From an uncultured Coriobacteriaceae bacterium (lineage in GTDB: Bacteria > Actinomycetota > Coriobacteriia > Coriobacteriales > Coriobacteriaceae): DNA of 64,000 bases. Position 1 is the first letter of the stretch; each line of letters starts with the position of its first letter. The stretch spans positions 462,979-526,978 of the forward strand of contig CALUFC010000001.1 of the NCBI GenBank assembly GCA_944319885.1. Direction: 5' to 3'. Below the pieces are notes generated by a model. The model made no database searches and was not told where the DNA came from. It saw only the letters and a list, made by a program, of their open reading frames with translations. Positions 30,610-38,308 of this stretch are shown here, one piece after another. The translations under genes and the position numbers were made by a program.

Positions 30610-31445
30610 TGGCTGAGTACAGCAAGAAGGTCTCCAAGAAGGCCTTAAGCAAATCGTTCCACAGCTGGTACTACGGTAACCTCACCTGCTTCTCGCAGGA
30701 GCACATGCAGACCTTCGGCTACCTGGTCTCTATGCTCCCGATCGTCGAGGACCTTTACGAGAAGAAGGACGATCAGACGAAGGCCCTCACCACCTATTCG
30801 GCGTTCTTCAACACCGAGCCCCAGATTGGCGCGATGATCGTTGGCGTTACCGTTGGTCTTGAGGAGGCGCGCGCCAACGGCGAGGCGATCGACGATGAGA
30901 CTATCAACGGCATCCGCGCCGGTCTCATGGGCCCGCTTGCCGGCATCGGCGATTCGCTCATCGTGGGAACGCTCATCCCGATCCTGCTTGGTATCGCGCT
31001 CGGCCTTGCTGAAGGCGGCTCGGTGCTCGGCCCGATCTTCTACATCGTGGTCTGGAACCTGCTGGCGTACTTCGGTATGCGGTTCGCATACTTCCGCGGC
31101 TACGACTTGGGCGGCGCCGCCGTCGAGGCGCTCGTTGGCCCCAATGCCACGGCGCTGCGCGACGCGATCGTGAGCGTGGGCACGATGGTTATCGGTGCCG
31201 TTGCGGCAACCTGGGTCTCCATCTCCACGGCGCTCACGCTGCCTGGCGGCGGTACCCTGCAGGGCACGCTCGATGGCATCTATCCCAAGCTGCTCCCGCT
31301 CATCTTCACCATCTTCTGCTGGTGGCTCATGGCCAAGAAGAAGGTCAGCCCCATCATCACGATGCTCATCCTGCTCGTGATCGCCTTCATCGGCGCTGCT
31401 GTTGGCTTCTTCGGTGCTGCTACCATCGCCGCTCCTACTGCCTAG
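30609..31445 (+). CDS. PTS mannose/fructose-class EIID
   Basis: 278-residue membrane partner of EIIC, found only in mannose-class systems. The N-terminal part (SFHSWYYGNLTCFSQEHMQT) and the conserved MGPLAGIGDSLIVGTLIPI are typical. Together EIIC-EIID form the sugar-translocating unit. The next strong element is a terminator at 31481-31521. The nearby GH32 enzyme suggests fructose as the substrate, as with the LevDEFG system of Bacillus subtilis; this is inference. Confidence 0.95.
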   Translation: MAEYSKKVSKKALSKSFHSWYYGNLTCFSQEHMQTFGYLVSMLPIVEDLYEKKDDQTKALTTYSAFFNTEPQIGAMIVGVTVGLEEARANGEAIDDETINGIRAGLMGPLAGIGDSLIVGTLIPILLGIALGLAEGGSVLGPIFYIVVWNLLAYFGMRFAYFRGYDLGGAAVEALVGPNATALRDAIVSVGTMVIGAVAATWVSISTALTLPGGGTLQGTLDGIYPKLLPLIFTIFCWWLMAKKKVSPIITMLILLVIAFIGAAVGFFGAATIAAPTA

Positions 31446-31480
31446 CGCACATGGCGTCTCGGTGTAACGGCGTATGATGT

Positions 31481-31521
31481 AAGCGGGGTTGCAGCTGCGT
31501 CTGCGACCCCGCTTGTTCTTT
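31481..31521 (+). terminator. intrinsic terminator of the PTS operon
   Basis: 14-bp stem (31481-31494 and 31501-31514, one GU pair), 6-nt loop, followed by GTTCTTTT. It lies 36 bases after the EIID stop. Confidence 0.85.
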
Positions 31522-31590
31522 TGATCTCGACGCGTTTCGCTCGCATGCGCGAACGCAACGCGGTGGAACAACTCTGCAAAGGAGCTCGCG

Positions 31591-31947
31591 ATGCTCAAAC
31601 CGCTCGATACCTCCCATTGGTCCCAGCAGGACATTCTTAAAGAGGCTAGCATGCAGTCCGCGGCGCTCGCCCGTTTGGGAGTGTGGAAGCGCTTGGCGTA
31701 TTCTCTGGTTGCCATAGGGTTCATCGTTGGGATGTGGGGTATGAACGCTTCGCTAACCCCCGCGTTGGTGGCCGGCGTGATATGCCTGGTGCTCGGGGGC
31801 TTCGCGTCGGTGGTGCTCACCGTGGGAACGAGCCGCGGCAAGAAAAACGTCGAGGCCATGCTCGAGTCGGCCGGCATCGATGTGGACGAGCTGCTCAAGC
31901 TGCGCAAGAAGGAAGATGCTGGGCGCGTAGGCCAAGAAGAGCAGTAG
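31591..31947 (+). CDS. small membrane protein of unknown function
   Basis: 118 residues with two predicted transmembrane helices (LAYSLVAIGFIVGMWGM and LVAGVICLVLGGFASVVL) and a charged C-terminal tail (ESAGIDVDELLKLRKKEDAG). I do not recognise the family. The ATG follows AAAGGAG. It stands between the PTS terminator and the GH32 gene, same strand, probably with its own promoter. Confidence 0.7.
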   Translation: MLKPLDTSHWSQQDILKEASMQSAALARLGVWKRLAYSLVAIGFIVGMWGMNASLTPALVAGVICLVLGGFASVVLTVGTSRGKKNVEAMLESAGIDVDELLKLRKKEDAGRVGQEEQ

Positions 31948-32085
31948 GGCCTGCTCGGGCATCAAGCGTCCAACCGGTCTTCTGTTCAGGGTGACCGCTT
32001 GCATCGCGGGAGCCGGAACGTTTTATCTACAACAACATTGAACAACAAGGGCAGACCAGCTCTGCATAGAGACCGCTGTACTTAA

Positions 32086-32097
32086 AAGATGCATCTT
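32086..32097. promoter_or_regulatory. 12-base perfect palindrome upstream of the GH32 gene
   Basis: AAGATGCATCTT lies 50 bases before the GH32 start, in the probable promoter region. It is a possible operator site; no matching site was seen before the PTS operon. Confidence 0.3.
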
Positions 32098-32146
32098 GGA
32101 GCGAAATGCAAGCGGCATCAACGGACAAAATCAGAATGGAGGTAAG

Positions 32147-35100
32147 ATGGACGGACGGAGCATAACATGGGGCGCAGCGGCGACACTTGCTATCGTGGTC
32201 GGTCTCTCGCTTCCGGCACCCGTGCTGGCGGAGCTGCAAGACCCGCATGCAGTCGCGGTTGACGCAACCCAAGATGCCAACGGAGTGGATGGTGTGGTCG
32301 GCAGCGTGGACAATCTTGCGCAGGGGACGGTGCCAGATACCGACGATGGGAATGCTGCAGCCAAGGCTGTTGAGAAGACCGCTGATGCGGGCGATGGCGC
32401 CACGGCGGCGAAGAGCGGCACCTTCGAGAGCAACCTGACGGGCAACTACACGGCGTTTGGCAATGGAGAGACGACCGAAACGTCCGACGGGCTTCGCGTC
32501 GCATCGTTGGGCGGCGACTACATGGTTCGCTGGCAGGATGCGGGCACTTTGCTCGGCGACATGGTTTATTCTGCGGATGTGACCTTCGAAAACGCAAGCG
32601 TGGACGGTGCTGCCTCGCTCGTTCTGCACAGCGATACGAATGATCTTGCCGGCATGCAGTCCTATGTGGCCAATGTCAATCCCAAGACGGGTGAGTGCCG
32701 TCTGTTCAAGTTCGAGCAGACCGCCAACGAGGGGCGCATTGCGTACAACATGCTGCCATCCATCCAACTTGGCGAGAGCGTCTCGAATAGCTTCCACTTA
32801 AGCGTTACCACCATCGGTAAGCACATGATCTTCTCCGTCAGCTACCAGGATGCCGAGGGCAAGACCGTCACCAAGACGGCAAGCACTGCCGACTACACGC
32901 TCGGTACCGAGGATAACGATGAGGAGGTCTACGCGCACTACGGTCAGAACACCGCGCTGCGCGAGGGCTACTGCGGCCTGCTCTCGTTCAACGCTGCGGT
33001 GACGTACCAAAACGTTATCGCCACGCCGCTCACCGAGGGCAACACGCCACAACTCACGAACCTGCAGATCACAGGTGATGCGGTTGACATGCCCTTCTCG
33101 TTTCAGGAGACGGCGTTTGTGTATGTGGGCTACGTCAAAGGGTCGGCAAAGAACGTGGACATCACATACGCGACGAGCAACTCCGGTGCCAAGGTGACGG
33201 TTACCGATGAGAGCGGCGTTGTCTACGAGCCTCAGAGCGGTTCCGTGACCGTGCCCGTGACCGACCGCGGTACGGATGTGCGCAACGAGGGACTCAACCA
33301 GTACACGGTGACCGTGGAGGATCCTGAGACAGGCGCCATAGCCGTCTATCAGCTGCGCATCTTCTGCGAGGGGGACGAGGATTCCTACTACTACGAGGAT
33401 CAGCGCGGTCAGTTCCATTACAGCGTCAAAAACGGTTGGGGTAACGACCCATGCGGCCTCGTGAAGACCTCCGACGGTGTGTATCATTTCTACTACCAAG
33501 CCTATACCGACACCGACTGGGGTCCCATGCATTGGGGCTATGCTACGAGCACTGATCTCGTGCATTGGGAGGAGCAGCCGATCGCGCTCTACCCGGACGA
33601 GTACGGCGCGCAGTTCTCCGGATGCGGCGTGTATGCCGACCACTCAACGGCACCCGATATCTTCGCCCAAGGCGAGGAGGGCATGGTCTTCATCGTTACC
33701 GCCAACGGTCGCGAGGGGCAGGATGGCAAGCAGCGCTTGACGCTTGCCTATGCCACGTATGACCCCACCAGCAAGACCATGGGCGCATACCAGAAGTACG
33801 ATGACGTTCTTCTCGACTACAGCACCGACGACATCATTACGCCTGCCGATGGCGCCTTCCGTGATCCCAAGGTCTTCCGCTTCGATGATAAGTGGTTCCT
33901 CATCGTGGCAGGCGGTCCGGTGCGCTTCTACTCTTCCGAGGACCTTGTTCACTGGAAGGGCGAGAGCTATCTTGATGAGCCCGCTGGTGGTCACGTGTAC
34001 ACCGAGTGTCCCGATCTCTATCCTGTGAAGGCCGAGGACGAAACCATTAAGTGGATCCTTTCTCGCGGCGGCACGAGCTATAAGGTCGGCGAGTTCAAGA
34101 ACGTGGGATCCACCAACGTTGAGGGCGGCCAGTACGCCTTCGTGCAGGACGAAGGCACGCCCGACTACACGATGAACTTTGGGCACGATGCCTACGCTGC
34201 GATGACGTACTACAATGCGGGCAGCGACTTCGGTAGTTCGGGCGACGTCGAGTGCCCTGAGCTCGTTGCCATGAACTGGATGAACACCTGGGACTACAAC
34301 AAGCTGGTTCAGAACACGGGTAACTGGCGCTTCAACGGTACCTACAACCTTCCCGTCAAGCTGGGCCTCACCCAGGACTCGAACGGTAACTATCGCTTGA
34401 CACAGGATCCCGTTGATAAGCTCGACGACCTGCGCGACGAGAGCGGCAAGGTGACCGTTAACGGGTTAAAGCTCGGGGAAGACGGCACGGTGACACCGCT
34501 CGATTTCAATGGCACCTCCTATGAGATTGAGGCTACGTTTACTCCCGAGGAGGGGGAGCCCACCGTGGGCTTTGACGTGCGCGTGGGCACAGGTCAGAAG
34601 ACGCGCGTTTCTTACGACTTCGCTACGGACACCATCACGCTCGACCGCAGCGAGTCCGGTTTCATCCTGAACGATGCGTTCGCTCAGCCGCGCTCGCAGG
34701 CAAACGTCGACCATAACGAGGACGGCTCCGTGACCCTGCACGTCTACGTGGATCGCATGAGCGTCGAGGTCTTCACCGGCGACTACGTTGCAGCCGGAGC
34801 CAACCAGATCTTCCCGTCGCCGCTGGCGGACGGTCTGCAGGCGTTCAGCGAGAACGGTACCGCCACGCTCGACGCGACGGTGTACCCGCTCGATACCATC
34901 TGGGCCAACGAGCAGACGGGCAATCCGAGCTCCGCTGCGCAGAGCATTGGTCTTTCGCGCGTAGCGGTGACGGGCTACGCGGGCACCACGATCGACATCA
35001 GCGCGTGGGTATCTCCCGCTGCTGCTCAGCAGGACCTGCAGATCACCTCGAGTGATGCCGCCGTAGCGTCTGCCGAGCAGGTCGAGGGCGGGTTGCGCGT

Positions 35101-36238
35101 GACGTGCAATGCTCGCGGCACGGCCACGATCACCGTGGCGAGTGCGAGCGACCCGAGCGTGAGCCGCGACATTACGGTGAGCGTGTACGAGGGCGAGCTC
35201 CAGACCAATGTCGCAGGCGTTTCTCGACCGACAGGCGCGTTCTACGTCGATGGCTCGATGCTTCACGTGAACAGCGCAGGTGCCAACAGCTTCCTGTTCT
35301 CAAGCGAGAAGTACCCAGTGGACGGCCTGACGTACGAGATTGACGTCCATCACAAGACCGGTCAGGAGAACCTGATCTTTGCCAGTCAGACACAGGACGC
35401 CTATCAGGGCTGCTATGCCATCCAGCTGGACGGCGCGGGCAAGATTCGCCTCTTCGACTTCAAGGGCGACAGGACGCTCTACCAGGACGACCATGCGGTG
35501 GCGGTTGCCCCCGACGGCGCCTATCATGTGAAGATCTCGGTAGAGGGCACGACCATCAAGGTCGAGATCAACGGAACGCAGTGCCTTGAGTACACGCTTA
35601 AGGAAGGCGACCCCGACTACACCGCCACCGAGGGTTACGTGGCCATCGGCATGTGGGACTCCGACCAGACCATCTTCGAGAACTTCTACGTGGGTGGATC
35701 GGCGACCGATGGACCCACCCAGGACCTCCAGGGTGCCATCGACGAGGTAACCGATAAGGTCGACGGCCTCGGCTCGTCCGACTACACCGAGGATTCGTGG
35801 GCGGCGCTTCAGGAGGCACTAAAGGACGCTCAGGCGGTGCTGGTTGACAAGAACGCCACGAAGACCGATATGGCCGAGGCCGCGCAGACGCTGCGTGATG
35901 CATTCGACGCGCTGGAGGAGGCAGGGTCGACTGAGGAGCCCGGCGGCGACGAGAAGCCCGACGATGAGGAGAGGCCGGGTGGCGACCAAAATCCCGGAGA
36001 CAAGCCGACTGGCGGTCATCAGGGCTCTGGCCAGGCCGGCAGTCAACATGCCGGCGGCGGTTCTTCTCAAGGAGGATCTGCGTCCAGTTCCGGCCAGACG
36101 TCCGGATCGACTGCGGCGGACAGCCTGCCCTCAACGGGCGATACGATTGTCCTTACGGCGGGTGCCGTGGCGGTGGCGGGCATCGGTGCGCTTGGCGGCG
36201 CGTGCGCGCTGCGCCATGGTAGATGTAATCAGCGGTAA
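32147..36238 (+). CDS. cell-wall-anchored GH32 fructan hydrolase (levanase/inulinase type)
   Basis: 1363-residue secreted enzyme predicted to cut beta-fructans outside the cell. There is a signal peptide (WGAAATLAIVVGLSLPAPVL, then Ala-Glu), an N-terminal concanavalin-like domain (about 91-294), a cadherin/Ig-like domain, and then the GH32 five-blade core. The nucleophile Asp is in GWGNDPCG near residue 430, the stabiliser is in FRDPKVF near 571, and the acid/base Glu is in TECPDLY near 618. A GH32 beta-sandwich, a Big2-like Ig domain (about 933-1014), a LamG-like domain, a FIVAR segment (about 1194-1260), a Gly/Ser-rich spacer and an LPSTG sortase signal near 1326 with a basic tail follow. 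Start ATG 32147 has GGAGGTAAG. The released fructose would feed the PTS upstream. Confidence 0.92.
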   Translation: MDGRSITWGAAATLAIVVGLSLPAPVLAELQDPHAVAVDATQDANGVDGVVGSVDNLAQGTVPDTDDGNAAAKAVEKTADAGDGATAAKSGTFESNLTGNYTAFGNGETTETSDGLRVASLGGDYMVRWQDAGTLLGDMVYSADVTFENASVDGAASLVLHSDTNDLAGMQSYVANVNPKTGECRLFKFEQTANEGRIAYNMLPSIQLGESVSNSFHLSVTTIGKHMIFSVSYQDAEGKTVTKTASTADYTLGTEDNDEEVYAHYGQNTALREGYCGLLSFNAAVTYQNVIATPLTEGNTPQLTNLQITGDAVDMPFSFQETAFVYVGYVKGSAKNVDITYATSNSGAKVTVTDESGVVYEPQSGSVTVPVTDRGTDVRNEGLNQYTVTVEDPETGAIAVYQLRIFCEGDEDSYYYEDQRGQFHYSVKNGWGNDPCGLVKTSDGVYHFYYQAYTDTDWGPMHWGYATSTDLVHWEEQPIALYPDEYGAQFSGCGVYADHSTAPDIFAQGEEGMVFIVTANGREGQDGKQRLTLAYATYDPTSKTMGAYQKYDDVLLDYSTDDIITPADGAFRDPKVFRFDDKWFLIVAGGPVRFYSSEDLVHWKGESYLDEPAGGHVYTECPDLYPVKAEDETIKWILSRGGTSYKVGEFKNVGSTNVEGGQYAFVQDEGTPDYTMNFGHDAYAAMTYYNAGSDFGSSGDVECPELVAMNWMNTWDYNKLVQNTGNWRFNGTYNLPVKLGLTQDSNGNYRLTQDPVDKLDDLRDESGKVTVNGLKLGEDGTVTPLDFNGTSYEIEATFTPEEGEPTVGFDVRVGTGQKTRVSYDFATDTITLDRSESGFILNDAFAQPRSQANVDHNEDGSVTLHVYVDRMSVEVFTGDYVAAGANQIFPSPLADGLQAFSENGTATLDATVYPLDTIWANEQTGNPSSAAQSIGLSRVAVTGYAGTTIDISAWVSPAAAQQDLQITSSDAAVASAEQVEGGLRVTCNARGTATITVASASDPSVSRDITVSVYEGELQTNVAGVSRPTGAFYVDGSMLHVNSAGANSFLFSSEKYPVDGLTYEIDVHHKTGQENLIFASQTQDAYQGCYAIQLDGAGKIRLFDFKGDRTLYQDDHAVAVAPDGAYHVKISVEGTTIKVEINGTQCLEYTLKEGDPDYTATEGYVAIGMWDSDQTIFENFYVGGSATDGPTQDLQGAIDEVTDKVDGLGSSDYTEDSWAALQEALKDAQAVLVDKNATKTDMAEAAQTLRDAFDALEEAGSTEEPGGDEKPDDEERPGGDQNPGDKPTGGHQGSGQAGSQHAGGGSSQGGSASSSGQTSGSTAADSLPSTGDTIVLTAGAVAVAGIGALGGACALRHGRCNQR

Positions 36239-36248
36239 GCAAGCGACA

Positions 36249-36276
36249 AGGCCCGCACCCTATGCGGCGCGGGCCT
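36249..36276. terminator. hairpin downstream of the GH32 gene
   Basis: 8-bp GC-rich stem (36249-36256 and 36269-36276), 10 bases after the GH32 stop, without a clear U-tract. It is a weak terminator candidate. Confidence 0.35.
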
Positions 36277-36408
36277 ATGCGGGTTGCGCGGGCGGGCGAT
36301 ACGGGCGAGCGGTCGAGCGCCGAGGCGCATACGTCGCGCGTTTCCGCAGTCCGCGCGGACATGAGATGATGCAACGAGCGGGGCTGTGCCCTGAGAGAGG
36401 AGATCGCG

Positions 36409-37212
36409 ATGAAGACCGTAGTATTCAGCGATATCGACGGAACGCTGCTCAATTCCCATCATAAGATCACGCCCCGCACCAGGTGGGCGATAGAGCAACT
36501 GACGGCGCGCGATATTCCGTTTGTCGTTGTGACGGCTCGCGGTATCACGGGCACCTATCCGGTGCTCGAGCAAAACGGGATTGTGTGCCCTGTTATCACC
36601 TACAGCGGCGGGGTGATCTTGGACGAGCGGCGTCGTGTCATCGACCATCATGGCCTTACGAAAGCGCAGGCGCAGGCGGTTGTGGATTTCGCCGACGCTG
36701 AAGGTCTCGATATGATTTGGAACGCCTATTCGTTCGAGGACTGGGTCGTGCCCGATAAGTCCGACGCGCGCGTGCGCAACGAGGAGGCCATCGTCATGGC
36801 CGAGGCACGCGAGGGGACCATCGCCTCCATCGAGCGCGACGAGGTGCAGAAGCTGCTGTGCATCTGCGATCCCGCCCAGACGAAGGCCATCGAGCGCAAG
36901 CTCAAAGAGCGCTTCCCCGATCTCTCGATCATGCTTTCGTCTGACATCCTCATCGAGATCATGCAGACGGGGACCACGAAGGCGGGCGCTGTGCGGCGTC
37001 TGTGCGAGCTGTGGGATGTCGATCCTGCGCATGCGCTGGCATTTGGAGACAATTACAACGACGTGCCCATGCTCGAGGCGGTGGGCAGCGGGTACCTGAT
37101 GGCGAACGCGCCGCAGGAACTGCTCGATCGCATGCCTCTGCATACAGCGAGCAACGACGAAGACGGCATCGCGGTGGCGCTCGAGCGGCTCGGGCTCATC
37201 TCGGCTGAATAA
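36409..37212 (+). CDS. Cof-type HAD-IIB phosphatase
   Basis: 267 residues. Motif I is FSDIDGTLL at the N-terminus, motif II VVTARG, and motifs III/IV include TKAGAVRRLCELWD and GDNYNDVPMLE. A C2 cap domain lies between. It probably dephosphorylates sugar phosphates. It lies downstream of the fructan genes in the same direction, so it could relieve sugar-phosphate build-up, but the link rests on position only. The ATG has AGAGGAG upstream. Confidence 0.9.
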   Translation: MKTVVFSDIDGTLLNSHHKITPRTRWAIEQLTARDIPFVVVTARGITGTYPVLEQNGIVCPVITYSGGVILDERRRVIDHHGLTKAQAQAVVDFADAEGLDMIWNAYSFEDWVVPDKSDARVRNEEAIVMAEAREGTIASIERDEVQKLLCICDPAQTKAIERKLKERFPDLSIMLSSDILIEIMQTGTTKAGAVRRLCELWDVDPAHALAFGDNYNDVPMLEAVGSGYLMANAPQELLDRMPLHTASNDEDGIAVALERLGLISAE

Positions 37213-37528
37213 TTGGTGCGTCCGCGCCGCGCCCGCTCGGGTTGCGGCGCGGCGCCGCCCCTTCGTGTTTCGTGCTCATAATTCGCTGTCTGCTTGCGTG
37301 TTGCACGGCTAGATAGTGTCAAAGTGACCATTAAGAGCCTTGTTTTGGGGCTCTTAATGGTCACTTTGACACTATTTGGCGTGGTGGGGGGCGTGCGGAT
37401 GCCGAGATGCGGGCATGACGCGCCCCACCATATGTAAGGGTTTCTTGATACATCGTATCCCGTGCATAATCTTTCACGCTGTGTGCAATAATGCACGCGT
37501 AGTGAAAGAACTTGTAAGGGAGGGATGC
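37213..37528. other. 316-base intergenic region with palindrome copy 2
   Basis: Between the HAD gene and the TetR gene. It holds the long palindrome (37313-37375) and its homologous downstream segment (to about 37422). No further gene is supported. The stretch 37440-37510 is AT-rich and likely contains the TetR promoter. Confidence 0.55.
37313..37375. repeat. long palindromic hairpin, copy 2
   Basis: Perfect 27-bp inverted repeat (37313-37339 and 37349-37375) with the same 9-nt loop as copy 1. The 24 inner stem bases are identical to copy 1 at 27486-27542, and about 45 downstream bases are closely similar with small indels. Copy 1 has lost only the outermost pairing. Confidence 0.9.
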
Positions 37529-38308
37529 GTGGAAGCAACGGCATCCACGTCGCGCACGCAAGCGACGGCACGCCCGCGTGCCCGCATGGAGCGTCCCGAG
37601 CCAGGTAAGCTCGACCGCCGCAGCGTGCGCACGCAGCACCTGCTGCGCCGTGCACTTGCGGATGCGCTCAACGAGGGCGAGGACCTCACGCACATCACCG
37701 TGGCAGGGCTCGCCGACCGCGCCGGCCTCACGCGGCGCACGTTCTACACCCACTTCAAAGACATACCCGATTTCGTGGAGCAGCTTGAGGCGAGCATCCT
37801 CGACAACATCCGTAAGCGCATCGAGGCCATCGCGGCCTCCGACCTCGCCTCGCTCTATCGCAACATCGATGAGCTCGAGCCCGCGCCGGGCTCGGTCGAG
37901 CTGCTGAGTTACCTCAAGCGCCATGGGCGACTCATCGGCGCGCTGCTCGGCCCGGGCGGCGATCCGGCGTTCTCGCAGCGCATCTGCGCGATTGCGCGCG
38001 AGGCGGTAGCCGATCGCATGAAGATGGGCATCTTTCCGGGTGTGGTGGGGACGTTCTTTGAGTACTACCTCGCCTATGTGGTGGCCGCCGAGATGGGCAT
38101 CGTGCAGCGGTGGTTCGCTACCGGGCTTGTCGAGAGCCCCGAGACCATGGCGCGCATCATGACCGTCGTGGCGTTCGTGCGCCCCGGCGACCTCTATGGC
38201 AAGCCGATCGACATCAACGTGCCGGCATACGGCGCAAAGCTCATGGGCCTCAAATTCAGCGGGGCCAACAGCACAACATCAAGCAAAGGGGAGGGCATCG
38301 ATGGTTAA
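37529..38308 (+). CDS. TetR-family transcriptional regulator
   Basis: 259 residues. The helix-turn-helix is ITVAGLADRAGLTRRTFYTHF (with a preceding basic, disordered tail of about 45 residues), followed by a helical effector-binding domain. The start is GTG 37529 because GGGAGG lies five bases upstream; ATG-initiated extension to 37376 would run through the palindrome flank. Its last 8 bases overlap the start of the large dehydratase/activase gene, so both are one transcript. The overlap suggests that the regulator senses something linked to that enzyme and may control its own operon. Confidence 0.85.
   Translation: MEATASTSRTQATARPRARMERPEPGKLDRRSVRTQHLLRRALADALNEGEDLTHITVAGLADRAGLTRRTFYTHFKDIPDFVEQLEASILDNIRKRIEAIAASDLASLYRNIDELEPAPGSVELLSYLKRHGRLIGALLGPGGDPAFSQRICAIAREAVADRMKMGIFPGVVGTFFEYYLAYVVAAEMGIVQRWFATGLVESPETMARIMTVVAFVRPGDLYGKPIDINVPAYGAKLMGLKFSGANSTTSSKGEGIDG

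Noticed and set aside
32096..32146. Upstream ATG (32096) as the start of the GH32 gene
   Set aside because: It would put 17 polar residues before the signal peptide; ATG 32147 has GGAGGTAAG directly upstream.
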